Source of the DNA: an uncultured Rhizobiaceae bacterium
Lineage (GTDB): Bacteria > Pseudomonadota > Alphaproteobacteria > Rhizobiales > Rhizobiaceae
Length of the DNA: 64,000 nt
Assembly: GCA_958296345.1 (NCBI GenBank)
Contig: CATQIJ010000004.1
Location: 1-64,000, forward strand
Direction of reading: 5' to 3'
The notes under the pieces were generated by a model. The model had not been told where the DNA came from. It made no database searches and saw nothing but the letters and a program-made list of their open reading frames with translations. Shown piece by piece: positions 9,176 through 18,758 of this stretch (the first letter of the stretch is position 1; every line of letters starts with the position of its first letter). A program made the translations under genes and the position numbers.

Positions 9176-10345
9176 ATGCCAATTATTAATCGTATGGCCG
9201 AACTTCACGATGAAATTACAGCATGGCGCCGTGAAATCCACGAAAATCCTGAATTGATGTATGATGTTCATGAGACAGCAGCAAATGTAGCTTCAAAATT
9301 AGAAACATTTGACTGTGATGAAGTTGTTACAGGTATTGGACGCACTGGTGTGGTTGGCATTATCCACGGCAACTCTAACGCAAGCGGTTATTGTGTTGGA
9401 CTTCGGGCTGACATGGATGCATTGCCAATTTTGGAAGCTGTGGATCGCCCTTATAAATCAAAAACACCTGGTAAGATGCACGCCTGTGGCCATGATGGGC
9501 ATACTGCAATGTTGTTAGGGGCTGCTAAATATCTAGCTGAAACTAGAAATTTTAATGGTTCAGTCGCAGTTATCTTTCAACCAGCAGAAGAAGGTGGTGC
9601 TGGTGGTAAGGCGATGGTTGACGATGGAATGATGGATCGTTTCAATATTAACGAGGTTTACGGGATGCACAATTTGCCTGGCTTAGATGTCGGCGAGTTT
9701 GCAATTAAACCTGGCCCAATCATGGCTGCAACAGATGAGTTTCATCTTAAAATAACGGGTAAGGGTGCGCACGCGGCGATGCCTCATCTTGGTAATGATC
9801 CAATTGTAATTGGTGCGCAGGTAGTGAATGGATTGCAATCTATTGTTTCACGTTCAGCATCACCTTTTGAATCACTCGTTGTAACTGTAACTAAATTTAA
9901 TGCAGGAACAGCGATGAACGTTATTCCTGAAACTGTAGAAATTGCTGGGACAATTCGTAGCCTTTCAGAAGATGGTCGTCAGTTGGGTATGAAGCGTCTT
10001 CAAGAAATTGCTGAAGGATATTGTTCAGCTAACAACGCCAAAGTTGAAGTGAGTTTCTTTGAAGGGTATCCTGTTACATCTAATCATGAACTAGAAACTC
10101 AAAAAGCGGTAAAAATTGCCTCAATGATTGCTGGTGAGGAAAAGGTTGAAGCTAATACTGAAGCTACAATGGGCGGTGAAGATTTCTCTTATATGCTTTT
10201 GGAACGCCCTGGTGCTTTTATCTTTGTTGGCAATGGCGACACTGCGGGACTGCATCATCCTGAGTATGATTTTAATGATGAAGCTATTCCATACGGAACT
10301 TCTTATTGGGCGAAGCTTGCTGAAGCAATAATGCCAGCTAGCTAG
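9176..10345 (+). CDS. M20-family amidohydrolase (hippurate/N-acyl amino acid hydrolase type)
   Basis: About 389 residues. The M20D metallopeptidase pattern is complete: LRADMDALP, MHACGHDGHTAMLLGAA (metal ligands), VFQPAEEGGAGG (catalytic Glu), a dimerisation domain with KGAHAAMPH, and MGGEDFSYML near the C-terminus. It should cleave an acyl group from an N-acylated amino acid or a related amide in the cytoplasm. ATG 9176 is chosen because AGGAA lies 5 bases upstream; the longer frame from 9161 lacks this. It is divergently transcribed from the carboxypeptidase across a 92-base gap that must hold both promoters. Confidence 0.9.
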   Translation: MPIINRMAELHDEITAWRREIHENPELMYDVHETAANVASKLETFDCDEVVTGIGRTGVVGIIHGNSNASGYCVGLRADMDALPILEAVDRPYKSKTPGKMHACGHDGHTAMLLGAAKYLAETRNFNGSVAVIFQPAEEGGAGGKAMVDDGMMDRFNINEVYGMHNLPGLDVGEFAIKPGPIMAATDEFHLKITGKGAHAAMPHLGNDPIVIGAQVVNGLQSIVSRSASPFESLVVTVTKFNAGTAMNVIPETVEIAGTIRSLSEDGRQLGMKRLQEIAEGYCSANNAKVEVSFFEGYPVTSNHELETQKAVKIASMIAGEEKVEANTEATMGGEDFSYMLLERPGAFIFVGNGDTAGLHHPEYDFNDEAIPYGTSYWAKLAEAIMPAS

Positions 10346-10348
10346 GTA

Positions 10349-11032
10349 TTATTCTTCCCATGCATTCGAAATGCGTTTTTGTAATTCAGCTACATTTTTA
10401 ATTACAAGTGCACCCTTGGTTTTTTCAAATATGCCTTGCTTGTGAAGTGCGTTTAATTCTCGAGATACAACTTCGCGGCGCGTGCCAATGCGATCTGCCA
10501 ATTCTCGTTGAGTGGGTGGTGGGCTAATGCTACGTTGGCCTTCATACCCAAGCCGTGGCTTGGATAATCTTAGTAACTCTGCATAAACACGATGCTTTGC
10601 TTGTAAGAAAGATTGTTCCGCGAGCCGCATATTTAGAGTTCTAATACGTTGCGCGAGCACTCTCATAACTTCTAAATTTATCTCAGGTGAAAGTGTTAGC
10701 AGTTTCAAAAATGTTTTACGCGGTATAATGCAAAGCTTGCTTTTATTTAGGGTTGTGACATTTGCACTTCTAGTTTCGCCGTCAGTCGCGGCTAGTTCAC
10801 CAAAGAAATCACCAGGGTTCATCTCGCCTAAAATAACTTCTTTGCCGATTGATAAACGCGAAATAATCCGCACTAACCCTGATATGACAAAGCGTACATC
10901 ACTTGTTTCTTCATCGATATCTATAACAAGTTCGTTTGCATCATACTCTTTCCATATGAATTCTTTAGCGAGTTGTTCGCCTTGCTTTGGATCAAGTGAA
11001 GAAAAAAGTGGAATGTTACATAAGTTATCCAT
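10349..11032 (-). CDS. Crp/Fnr-family transcriptional regulator
   Basis: A 227-residue protein with an N-terminal cyclic-nucleotide-binding beta-roll (NPGDFFGELAATDGETRSA is the phosphate-binding cassette region). A C-terminal Crp-type helix-turn-helix follows (TQRELADRIGTRREVVSREL). There is only one Cys near the N-terminus, so it lacks the cluster ligands of Fnr. A Crp-like or ligand-free regulator is more likely. It is convergent with the M20 gene and divergent from the TauE gene at 11131, which it might regulate; that is inference from position only. Confidence 0.88.
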   Translation of the reverse strand: MDNLCNIPLFSSLDPKQGEQLAKEFIWKEYDANELVIDIDEETSDVRFVISGLVRIISRLSIGKEVILGEMNPGDFFGELAATDGETRSANVTTLNKSKLCIIPRKTFLKLLTLSPEINLEVMRVLAQRIRTLNMRLAEQSFLQAKHRVYAELLRLSKPRLGYEGQRSISPPPTQRELADRIGTRREVVSRELNALHKQGIFEKTKGALVIKNVAELQKRISNAWEE

Positions 11033-11130
11033 TGCTGTCTCTTCTAGCCTAGTTCATCTTGTATTGAAGAAGCGAAATTTAAGCCCCCTTAACTGACTTG
11101 CATGATTGCTTGAATTTCAAAGGAAAACAA

Positions 11131-11868
11131 GTGGACTCTATTTTTGATTTTCTCACACTGGGTGAGTTGTTACTTTGTTGCGGCATCGTATTTTTTGCTT
11201 CTATTTTACAAGTCTCTATAGGGATGGGCTTTGGTATGTTTGCTTCCCCACTTATTGCTTTGGTTAAACCAGAGCTTGTTCCTGGGGCAATTTTAGCAAT
11301 GGGTTTGTTTGTTGCTTTTTCAGGTGCTTGGCGTGAGCGTCATAATATTCCCTTTCAGGAATTAAAGCTTGGTGTTGGGGGGCGGGTTATAGGCAGTATG
11401 ATTGCATTTGCTTTGCTGTTAATTATTCCGAATGTTGAAAGCTTTTTTATTATTTTTGGCGTGATTATGCTGGTTGCAATTGTTATGACTGTTTATGGAC
11501 GTAAGATTGAATTTTCAGACAAAAACTTACTAACACTTTCAGTAGTATCTGGTTTAATGGGATCTATTACTGCTGTTGGTGCGCCTCCTATGGCAATAAT
11601 TTATCATGGCAGGGATTCGTCAATTATTCGGCCTACCTTGAATGCATTTTTCTTTTCTGGCTCTGTACTTGGTTTAATTAGTCTTGGATTTAGCGGTTGG
11701 GTTTCGATCCAACATTTTATTGCTGCTATTATTTTCATTCCTGCCATGTTCATAGGGATTTTAGTATCTGCGCCGTTTAAACGCTTGCCGACTAAAGTTT
11801 TGTCAAACCTTCTTCTGGGGCTTTCAGCAATAGCCTCTATATCGTTGATTTTTATAGGTTTGACTTAA
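11131..11868 (+). CDS. TauE/SafE-family (COG0730) permease
   Basis: About 245 residues and roughly eight membrane helices, with the Gly-rich family motifs near the start of each half (IGMGFGMFASPLIALVKPE and GLMGSITAVGAPPMAIIYHG). Members export sulfite, sulfoacetate and other small anions or take up organosulfur compounds; the substrate is unknown. GTG 11131 is preferred because AAAGGA stands 7 bases before it; the longer TTG start at 11098 has no such site. A second, frameshifted member of the same family lies at 38078-38832. Confidence 0.85.
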   Translation: MDSIFDFLTLGELLLCCGIVFFASILQVSIGMGFGMFASPLIALVKPELVPGAILAMGLFVAFSGAWRERHNIPFQELKLGVGGRVIGSMIAFALLLIIPNVESFFIIFGVIMLVAIVMTVYGRKIEFSDKNLLTLSVVSGLMGSITAVGAPPMAIIYHGRDSSIIRPTLNAFFFSGSVLGLISLGFSGWVSIQHFIAAIIFIPAMFIGILVSAPFKRLPTKVLSNLLLGLSAIASISLIFIGLT

Positions 11869-11987
11869 GAAATTTGTAGTTTTTTTTGATGGTCTAAAAA
11901 ACCTATTTATTCCAATAGTTTATATAAACTTAGTTGTTTATTTTAACTGTTTTCTAAGCATTATGTTTCATAATACCCTGGGGAGCC

Positions 11988-14318
11988 GTGGGGCTATGGG
12001 TGAATACAATGAATTTTAAATCTCTGAAAAGAGGCGAGTTAGACGAAAAAAAACTACCAGACAGCATTTATAAATCTGTTGTCTCGTCGCTTTATGCTGA
12101 TCCTAATTCCTTGTTTATTGGTATTTTTTGCTGCATCGCAGGTGCACTTGTTTTATTCTGGAAAACGCTTGATCCAGCACAATTAATTTTTGCAAGTATA
12201 TTTTTCTTCGTTGGCGCTGTGCGCCTATTGTTGGCTCATTCATTTAAAAATGCAATTGCTTCCAATTTATCTATTAAAAAGTATAAGACTTGGGAAAATA
12301 AATATAACGTAATCAGCACTATTTATATCGCAGTTTTAGGCTTTTGGTATGCAAATGGCATTATGAGGTCTGATGATCCATTTGTTCAACTTTTATCGCT
12401 GTCTTTGATACTGTCTTACTTAATAGGTGTTATCGGCCGTAATTTTGCCAGTAGTAAGGTTGTGCGTTCGCAGGTCCTCACATCAATCGTCATGTTGATT
12501 GGCGCAGCGGTATTTTTTGATGATGTTTACGGCTTGATACTAACTCTTTTCCTCCTTCCTTTTCTTTTTGCAATTCAATTAATGTCAAAAAGATTGAGGG
12601 GAATGTTATTCAAAGCTGAAATAAATGCCCTTAATAATAAAACTATGGCTAATCGATTTGATGTTGCACTTGAAAACATCAGACATGGCATTGCAATGAT
12701 CGATAAAAGTGGGGACGTAATTGTTGCTAATGAACGCTTTATGGAACTAGCGGGCATGGTCGATTGGGAAATTATTGGTTGTAATATTTCAATTTTAGAC
12801 ACTGTTGAAATTAGTAATGTTACGCATTCTACCCTTGGTCAAAAAATCAATGATTGCTTGCAAGAAAACAAATCAGCTCATTTCACATTTGGGTTGGTTT
12901 CAGGTTCGATAATAGAAGCTGAATATAACTCAATGATCGATGGTGGCGTGATTGTATTATCTGATGTATCGGAACGAAAAGCTTCCGAAAAAGTAATTAC
13001 TGATCTTGCTAATTTCGATGGATTGACAAATTTGTCTAACCGGCGTCATTTTATAGAAGGTGTTGAACGTTACCTAGCGCGTAATAAGACAGCGCCTGCA
13101 TCTTCAATGTACTTTATTGATCTGGATAAATTTAAGGTTGTCAATGATACGCTTGGCCATGCAATTGGTGATGAATTACTTCGGATTGTTGCCTCAAGAT
13201 TGAAGCTACTATTACCACCGAACGCAATGCTTTGCCGTTTTGGCGGGGATGAATTTATATTATTTTGTCCAGGCTTAAATGAGCCAGCAAAGTGCACTCA
13301 ATTCGCTGACTTGATATTAAAAGAATTACACCTTCCCGTTATCGTTAAAAACCACCAAATTGATATTGGTGGGAGTATCGGTATTGCGCTTTCTCCTGAT
13401 CATGGAACAGATGCAAATATACTTCTTCAACATGCTGATGTGGCACTTTATGAATCAAAAGCAAAAGGGCGTTCGATTTCTACTTTTTATATAAGTGCTT
13501 TGGGGGAAGCTATTAATAAGAAGAGAAAGCTTGAAGCTGATCTTCGTCAAGCAATACAAAACGACGAGATTGAATTATATTATCAGCCATTATTTGACGT
13601 GAAGAGTTGTAAAATTGGTGGGTGTGAAGCACTTGCGAGATGGAAACATCCGGAGCTTGGAAATGTTTCGCCAGCCGTGTTTGTAGAATTGGCCGAAGAA
13701 ACCGGTTTGATAGTATCTCTTGGTGAACAATTGTTGCGTACGGCTATGTTAGAATGCCTAAGATGGCCCGAAGAAATGAGGGTTGCTGTCAATGTATCTT
13801 CGATACAATTTCAGAAGGTTGATATTTATAAAACTGTAAAAAAGCTATTAGATGAAACTGGGTTGCCTGCAAGTAAGTTAACTATTGAAGTTACTGAAAG
13901 CGCTATGATCAATTGTATTGAAGATATGAAAGTCACCTTAAAACAGCTTTCTAACTTAGGTGTGCAGATATCGCTCGATGACTTTGGAACGGGTTTTTCC
14001 AGCCTTAGTTACTTGCATACTTTGCCATTTGATAAAGTGAAAATTGACAAATCATTTGTAGACAATGGCATTGCCAGTGAACGATCCCTAGTTCTTCTGC
14101 AAGGCGTTGTAGACCTTATTAAGCGTTTAGGTTTAAAGGTAGTTCTCGAGGGAATTGAAACTCAAGAGCAATTAGACGTTATGGAAAGAAGTATAGGTGT
14201 CCATGAATACCAAGGATATTTATTCTTTAAGCCTATGCATGCCGCAGACTTTTACGAACTTGCTTACAAGACTGATGTGGCTTCACGAAACATAACAAAA
14301 CTTGCTGTTGTTAAGTAG
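11988..14318 (+). CDS. Membrane GGDEF-EAL protein (cyclic-di-GMP synthase/phosphodiesterase)
   Basis: A 776-residue protein. An N-terminal membrane block of about five to six helices (residues 35-200) is followed by a PAS-like domain (about 225-330), then GGDEF (about 335-490) and EAL (about 520-765). The GGDEF signature is intact (FGGDEFILF, residue 419 on) and the EAL motif is intact (CEALARWKHP, EAL at 547-549). The EAL metal and catalytic motifs (DDFGTGFSSLSYL, KIDKSFV) are also present, so both activities are possible. Start is uncertain among GTG 11988, GTG 12000 and ATG 12009. It sits upstream of a FeeM-type acyl amino acid synthase. Confidence 0.92.
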   Translation: MGLWVNTMNFKSLKRGELDEKKLPDSIYKSVVSSLYADPNSLFIGIFCCIAGALVLFWKTLDPAQLIFASIFFFVGAVRLLLAHSFKNAIASNLSIKKYKTWENKYNVISTIYIAVLGFWYANGIMRSDDPFVQLLSLSLILSYLIGVIGRNFASSKVVRSQVLTSIVMLIGAAVFFDDVYGLILTLFLLPFLFAIQLMSKRLRGMLFKAEINALNNKTMANRFDVALENIRHGIAMIDKSGDVIVANERFMELAGMVDWEIIGCNISILDTVEISNVTHSTLGQKINDCLQENKSAHFTFGLVSGSIIEAEYNSMIDGGVIVLSDVSERKASEKVITDLANFDGLTNLSNRRHFIEGVERYLARNKTAPASSMYFIDLDKFKVVNDTLGHAIGDELLRIVASRLKLLLPPNAMLCRFGGDEFILFCPGLNEPAKCTQFADLILKELHLPVIVKNHQIDIGGSIGIALSPDHGTDANILLQHADVALYESKAKGRSISTFYISALGEAINKKRKLEADLRQAIQNDEIELYYQPLFDVKSCKIGGCEALARWKHPELGNVSPAVFVELAEETGLIVSLGEQLLRTAMLECLRWPEEMRVAVNVSSIQFQKVDIYKTVKKLLDETGLPASKLTIEVTESAMINCIEDMKVTLKQLSNLGVQISLDDFGTGFSSLSYLHTLPFDKVKIDKSFVDNGIASERSLVLLQGVVDLIKRLGLKVVLEGIETQEQLDVMERSIGVHEYQGYLFFKPMHAADFYELAYKTDVASRNITKLAVVK

Positions 14319-14446
14319 AGTTTTATTTCAATAAACCTTAAGAAATTCTAATCTACCATTATTAACCAAACTGATGATGTTCACTTTACAACTGTTAATA
14401 GTCTGTTAACCTTAGAAATTGGTAGAATTTTTTCTGGGGCAAGAAA

Positions 14447-15145
14447 ATGTACGTAGATCCAAATGGGTCAAATTTCGCGACCAAGTTACTCGCGTATTTA
14501 CAAAAGGCAGACTACCGCGTCGCGTCTTCAAAAATTGATAGAGAAGAGATTTTTCGGCTTAGATATGAATCGTATCTAAGAGAAGGTGCAATTAGTCAAA
14601 ATGAAACTGGCATGTTTAACGATGCTTATGATAATTTTGATAATTGCTGGATGTTTGGTGTCTATCTAGAAGATAAGCTTGCTAGTTCAATTAGATGCCA
14701 TGTCATCTCACCTGAAAATCGAAAAGGCCCAGCTTTAGATGTGTTTCCGGATATTGTTGGCCCAATGATTGAGAGTGGGCAAACGGTTGTTGATCCAACT
14801 CGTTTTGTCGCTGATTCAGTTGCAGCGGAAACATACCCAGAAATTCCCTTTCTGACTTTGCGCGTTGCTTGTATGATTTATGATTATTATGAAGCTGATT
14901 ATTGCCTTGCAACGGTTCGTAAAGAACATGCTGCATTTTATCGCCGTGTGTTTAATGCTGAAATACTCTGTGAGCCAAGGCCATATCCGGCATTGAATGC
15001 TCCAATTTGCCTTCTCAAAACTAATGTAAGTAGCTTTCGTGAAAAACTCTTACGACGCTATCCAATTTTTGAGTCTAGCTTAACAGAACGAAGAATGCTT
15101 TTTGAGCAACCTATGAATCTTGAAATAGCTGAAAAAGTAATGTGA
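14447..15145 (+). CDS. N-acyl amino acid synthase FeeM-type acyltransferase
   Basis: A 232-residue member of the GNAT superfamily resembling FeeM and acyl-homoserine-lactone-synthase-like enzymes. Features are the N-terminal FRLRYESYLREGAI segment, the VVDPTRFVAD strand, and a C-terminal part with ATVRKEHAAFYRRVF. FeeM-type enzymes join an acyl chain from acyl-ACP to an amino acid such as tyrosine; products can be signals or lipid precursors. ATG has GGGGCAAG upstream. A 128-base gap separates it from the GGDEF-EAL gene. No acyl carrier protein gene is adjacent. The exact substrate is unknown. Confidence 0.65.
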   Translation: MYVDPNGSNFATKLLAYLQKADYRVASSKIDREEIFRLRYESYLREGAISQNETGMFNDAYDNFDNCWMFGVYLEDKLASSIRCHVISPENRKGPALDVFPDIVGPMIESGQTVVDPTRFVADSVAAETYPEIPFLTLRVACMIYDYYEADYCLATVRKEHAAFYRRVFNAEILCEPRPYPALNAPICLLKTNVSSFREKLLRRYPIFESSLTERRMLFEQPMNLEIAEKVM

Positions 15146-15283
15146 TCTCTGCTTTGGCTGGAAATGCCTGACTGAACTAACTTGGACAACATAGTCTCAA
15201 AAATAAAAGCAGAATTGTATAGGCATTAGAACTAGTGCTATTTAGTATGACTTTGAGATTATATTGGGTAGTTCTGCAATAAA

Positions 15284-15745
15284 ATGGCACTTTTTTTCAA
15301 ACTCTTTTTGCCGAGACTAATCAGCTCTATTTGTATCTTGCTATTATTGATGTTTGTATTCGCGGTCTTTTCCAGCGCAATCCTACGATATGGTTTTGAT
15401 GAGGGCTCAGTAAAGCTTGAAGATTTTATTGCATATGCATTTTCAGCCCTTATGATTTTTAGCGTATTGATAGCTTTTTTAAAAAATATGCATGTTCGCG
15501 TAAAAGTGTTCTCTTTCTTTGAAGCTTCTTCTGTGTCACTTGCGGCAAGACTAGTAAGTGCACTACCTTTTGTTGCCATCGCCCTTTTATCTATTCCTGC
15601 AGTATATTTTTCGTGGTCAACTTTTGAGGGCTCAAGTGAGCTTGATGGTCTAGGAGGGCTCTTTCTTATTAAGACTCTATTACCAATTTCGTTTGGCTCG
15701 ATAGCGCTTTTTTTATGCTTTAGTAGAAATGATAGTGGTCGATGA
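15284..15745 (+). CDS. TRAP transporter small permease (DctQ family)
   Basis: A 153-residue membrane protein with four predicted helices. It has the DctQ pattern of an acidic segment (KLEDFIAYAF) before the second helix and a basic MHVRVKVF segment after it. It pairs with the large permease whose ATG overlaps its stop (ATGA, 15742-15745). TRAP transporters import organic anions driven by the sodium gradient. The expected periplasmic binding protein (DctP) is not next to it; upstream is the FeeM-type gene. Confidence 0.8.
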   Translation: MALFFKLFLPRLISSICILLLLMFVFAVFSSAILRYGFDEGSVKLEDFIAYAFSALMIFSVLIAFLKNMHVRVKVFSFFEASSVSLAARLVSALPFVAIALLSIPAVYFSWSTFEGSSELDGLGGLFLIKTLLPISFGSIALFLCFSRNDSGR

Positions 15746-17091
15746 GTATTGAAGTTTTACTCTTAGTTTTGATGTTTTGCAGCGTCATTACCGGCATTCT
15801 TTGCGGTGCTCGTATATTGATTGTATTGATGCTTGTGCCAATGCTTATTGCTCTCGTTGGCGTTGGGTTTGATGTATTTGACACTGCTTTGTTATATGCA
15901 ATTCCTGAGCGAATTTTTGGTATTATGGGCAATCAAATTTTATATGCTATTCCGCTTTTTATTCTAATGGGGAAATTGCTTGAGTATTCTGGTTTAGCTG
16001 AAGATATGCTACTTTCTTTAGCTGGTCTGTCGCAACAAAGAGGGCGATCACTTGCGCTAGCTGTTCTTGGAACTAGTGTGATAATTGCTGCTGCTACAGG
16101 CATTGTAGGTGCAACTATAACGATGCTTGCTGCAATTGCTTTGCCAGCACTTTTGCGTGCTGGTGTTAGTGAAAAACTGTCTGCAGGTTTGATTTGTGCG
16201 TCGGGATCGCTTGGCCAACTTATTCCGCCTTCCATTGTTTTGATTTTATTAAGCGATCAAATTTCTAATGCTTGGATATTAAGCCAACGAGAACTGGGTA
16301 ATTTTTCACCAGAGCCTATTTCAGTCGCACACATATTCTCAGCTGCTATTTTGCCTGGCCTGTTATTAGCGGCTCTATATGCTCTATATATAATTTTTAC
16401 TATGCGATCATCTAGTTTCAACGAAGATCAGATTGCTAATGGTAAACCCCATGGTTTCTCTATTCATGCGCTCTTAGTTTTAGGAGTGATTATTTTAGTT
16501 CCGTTATCGATTGTGTTTGGCTTTGCAACAACCGGCGAGGCGGCAAGTATTGGTGTTTTTGGCACGGCGTTACTTATGCTTAAAAATGCAAATGTATCTA
16601 TTTTTAAAATGGCGCTTATGGAAACTGTTGAACTTACTGGCGTGATCTTTGGAATCATCATCGCTGCGTCTGTGCTTGCATTGGTTTTTCGAGGATTAGG
16701 TGGTGATGAAAGTGTTTCTGTACTTTTGGCTAATATGCCAGGTGATGCGATGGGTGCATTGTTTATCGTATTGTTGGTTATCTTTTTGCTTGGCTTTATT
16801 ATCGAGTTTATTGAGATCACATATATTGTTATTCCAATCACAGCACCTATTCTCTTTGCAATGGGGGTCGATCCCATTTGGTTTGCCGTACTTGTCGCCG
16901 TTAATTTGCAGATTTCTTTTTTAACCCCGCCATTAGGTATAGCACTTTTCTATTTCCAGGCGGTTTCATCGATAAAAGCCTTGGCGCTTTATAAGGCCAC
17001 TTTGTCGTTTATTATTTTGCAAATTTTGGCCTTGCTGATTGTCTTTATATTTCCCAAGATTGCAACATGGTTGCCCTCAATTCTGATTTGA
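15742..17091 (+). CDS. TRAP transporter large permease (DctM family)
   Basis: A 449-residue protein with about 12 helices, the DctM family length. Recognisable segments are GNQILYAIPLFILMGKLLEYSG, split by the usual helices; ASGSLGQLIPPSIVLILLSD with the conserved GxxxPPS; and INLQ-like NLQISFLTPPLGIALFYFQ near the C-terminus. It is translated coupled to DctQ. The DctP binding protein that sets specificity is missing from the whole window, so the substrate cannot be named. A glutaryl-CoA dehydrogenase gene follows 54 bases later, which might hint at a dicarboxylate or its degradation product, but this is weak inference. Confidence 0.9.
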   Translation: MSIEVLLLVLMFCSVITGILCGARILIVLMLVPMLIALVGVGFDVFDTALLYAIPERIFGIMGNQILYAIPLFILMGKLLEYSGLAEDMLLSLAGLSQQRGRSLALAVLGTSVIIAAATGIVGATITMLAAIALPALLRAGVSEKLSAGLICASGSLGQLIPPSIVLILLSDQISNAWILSQRELGNFSPEPISVAHIFSAAILPGLLLAALYALYIIFTMRSSSFNEDQIANGKPHGFSIHALLVLGVIILVPLSIVFGFATTGEAASIGVFGTALLMLKNANVSIFKMALMETVELTGVIFGIIIAASVLALVFRGLGGDESVSVLLANMPGDAMGALFIVLLVIFLLGFIIEFIEITYIVIPITAPILFAMGVDPIWFAVLVAVNLQISFLTPPLGIALFYFQAVSSIKALALYKATLSFIILQILALLIVFIFPKIATWLPSILI

Positions 17092-17145
17092 CAGTTTTGC
17101 TGACAGGTATAAAATTAAATTACATTTAATTATAAGGACGATATT

Positions 17146-18369
17146 ATGAGTGAGGCCGCTAAGCCACTTGAAGCAAAAAGTAATCCATCTCTAGGAAGTT
17201 TTTCTTGGGAAGATCCATTTTTGTTGGAGGATCAGCTAACTGAAGAAGAGCGAATGATCCGTGATTCAGCAAAATCTTTTGCAGAAGATACGCTTTTTCC
17301 TCGTGTGACAGAGGCTTACCTTAATGAGCTAGCAGCACCTGAACTTTTCCCTATGATGGGAGAAATGGGTTTGTTGGGTATAACAGTGCCAGAACAATAT
17401 GGTGGTCTTGGTGCAGGCTACACTGCTTATGGGCTTGTGGCGCGTGAGGTTGAGCGTGTTGATAGTGGTTATCGCTCCATGATGTCAGTTCAATCATCCC
17501 TAGTGATGTATCCTATTTATGCATATGGTTCTGAAAATCAGCGTATGAAATACCTTCCAAAACTTTCTTCTGGTGAGTTCATTGGTTGTTTTGGTTTAAC
17601 GGAACCGGATGCGGGTTCTGATCCAGGCGGCATGAAAACAATCGCTAAAAAAGTTGATGGCGGGTACGTCCTTAATGGCGCTAAAATGTGGATTTCAAAT
17701 TCCCCCTTTGCGGACGTATTTGTTGTATGGGCAAAATCTGAAGCGCATGATGGAAAAATTCGCGGCTTCATTCTTGAAAAGGGAATGAAGGGTTTAAGTG
17801 CACCGAAAATTGAAGGCAAGCTTTCACTTCGTGCTTCTACTACCGGTGAAATTGTTATGGATAATGTTGAAGTGGCCGAAGAGCAGCTTCTACCAAATGT
17901 CTCTGGTCTGAAAGGCCCATTTGGATGTTTGAACCGTGCACGTTATGGCATTTCATGGGGTGTGATGGGGGCAGCGGAAGATTGCTGGTTCCGTTCTCGT
18001 CAATATGGATTAGATCGCAAGCAGTTTGATAAACCTTTAGCAGGGACGCAGCTTTTCCAAAAGAAGCTTGCTGATATGCAAACTGAAATTGCGTTGGCAC
18101 TTCAGGCAAGTTTGAGGGTTGGCCGTTTGATGGATGAAGGACGTGCAGCACCTGAAATGATTTCAATTGTGAAGCGTAACAATTGCGGTAAGGCACTGGA
18201 TATTGCTCGTCAAGCGCGTGATATGCATGGCGGCAATGGTATTCAGGCTGAGTATCATGTGATGCGTCATTCTTCCAATCTTGAAACAGTGAATACTTAT
18301 GAAGGTGCACATGATGTACATGCGCTTATTCTGGGGCGTGCTCAAACTGGAATACAGGCGTTTTTCTAA
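17146..18369 (+). CDS. gcdH: Glutaryl-CoA dehydrogenase
   Basis: A 407-residue acyl-CoA dehydrogenase. The flavin motifs [17 protein letters not shown] and [16 protein letters not shown] are present. So is the glutaryl-CoA dehydrogenase C-terminal signature [19 protein letters not shown], where Glu386 is the catalytic base. GDH-type enzymes oxidise and decarboxylate glutaryl-CoA to crotonyl-CoA in lysine, tryptophan and glutarate breakdown and pass electrons to ETF. AAGGACG lies just upstream of the ATG. Its stop overlaps the start of the next gene by one base (TAATG). Confidence 0.92.
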   Translation: MSEAAKPLEAKSNPSLGSFSWEDPFLLEDQLTEEERMIRDSAKSFAEDTLFPRVTEAYLNELAAPELFPMMGEMGLLGITVPEQYGGLGAGYTAYGLVAREVERVDSGYRSMMSVQSSLVMYPIYAYGSENQRMKYLPKLSSGEFIGCFGLTEPDAGSDPGGMKTIAKKVDGGYVLNGAKMWISNSPFADVFVVWAKSEAHDGKIRGFILEKGMKGLSAPKIEGKLSLRASTTGEIVMDNVEVAEEQLLPNVSGLKGPFGCLNRARYGISWGVMGAAEDCWFRSRQYGLDRKQFDKPLAGTQLFQKKLADMQTEIALALQASLRVGRLMDEGRAAPEMISIVKRNNCGKALDIARQARDMHGGNGIQAEYHVMRHSSNLETVNTYEGAHDVHALILGRAQTGIQAFF

Positions 18370-18719
18370 TGAGTGATCTGGATACAATTTGGGAGCAGGA
18401 ACGGCGTTGCTGGGTTGGTGGCAAAAGTTATTATCAAGAGATAATAACTGAGGCTTCAGTTTATGCCTTTCCTCCACCAATGGGGATTTTTTCAGGTGCT
18501 GGGTTTGTTGATCAGATGGGCGAAGATGGCCCATGTGTCAGTGTTGAGTTCAAGAATAAGAATTCTCGTGAGTTTGGTGAGGCTATAGTTCTTGTTTATG
18601 AAGGTATTGGAAAAAGTGCTGATGGTAGTTTGCGCAAATCAAATTGCTCGACTGTATGGGAAAGATCGGTAGGCGGCTGGAAGTTGGCTGTACATCACCA
18701 AACCCCTATTGGTGGTTAG
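18369..18719 (+). CDS. NTF2/SnoaL-like small protein (DUF4440 type)
   Basis: A 116-residue protein with the pattern of an NTF2-like cone fold: an N-terminal helix with ERRCWVGGKSYYQEII, then alternating strands ending ERSVGGWKLAVHHQTPIG, typical of SnoaL/DUF4440 proteins. The start overlaps the gcdH stop by one base, so it is translationally coupled and probably linked to glutaryl-CoA metabolism or its regulation. No catalytic motif is obvious. Function is not known. Confidence 0.7.
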   Translation: MSDLDTIWEQERRCWVGGKSYYQEIITEASVYAFPPPMGIFSGAGFVDQMGEDGPCVSVEFKNKNSREFGEAIVLVYEGIGKSADGSLRKSNCSTVWERSVGGWKLAVHHQTPIGG

Positions 18720-18758
18720 TTCAAGTATCTTTACCATTCTATTTTGATAGGAAAATAA

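Noticed and set aside
9084-9182. N-terminal extension of the D,D-carboxypeptidase
   Set aside because: It would bury the signal peptide and overlap the start of the divergent M20 gene; ATG 9083 gives a normal leader.
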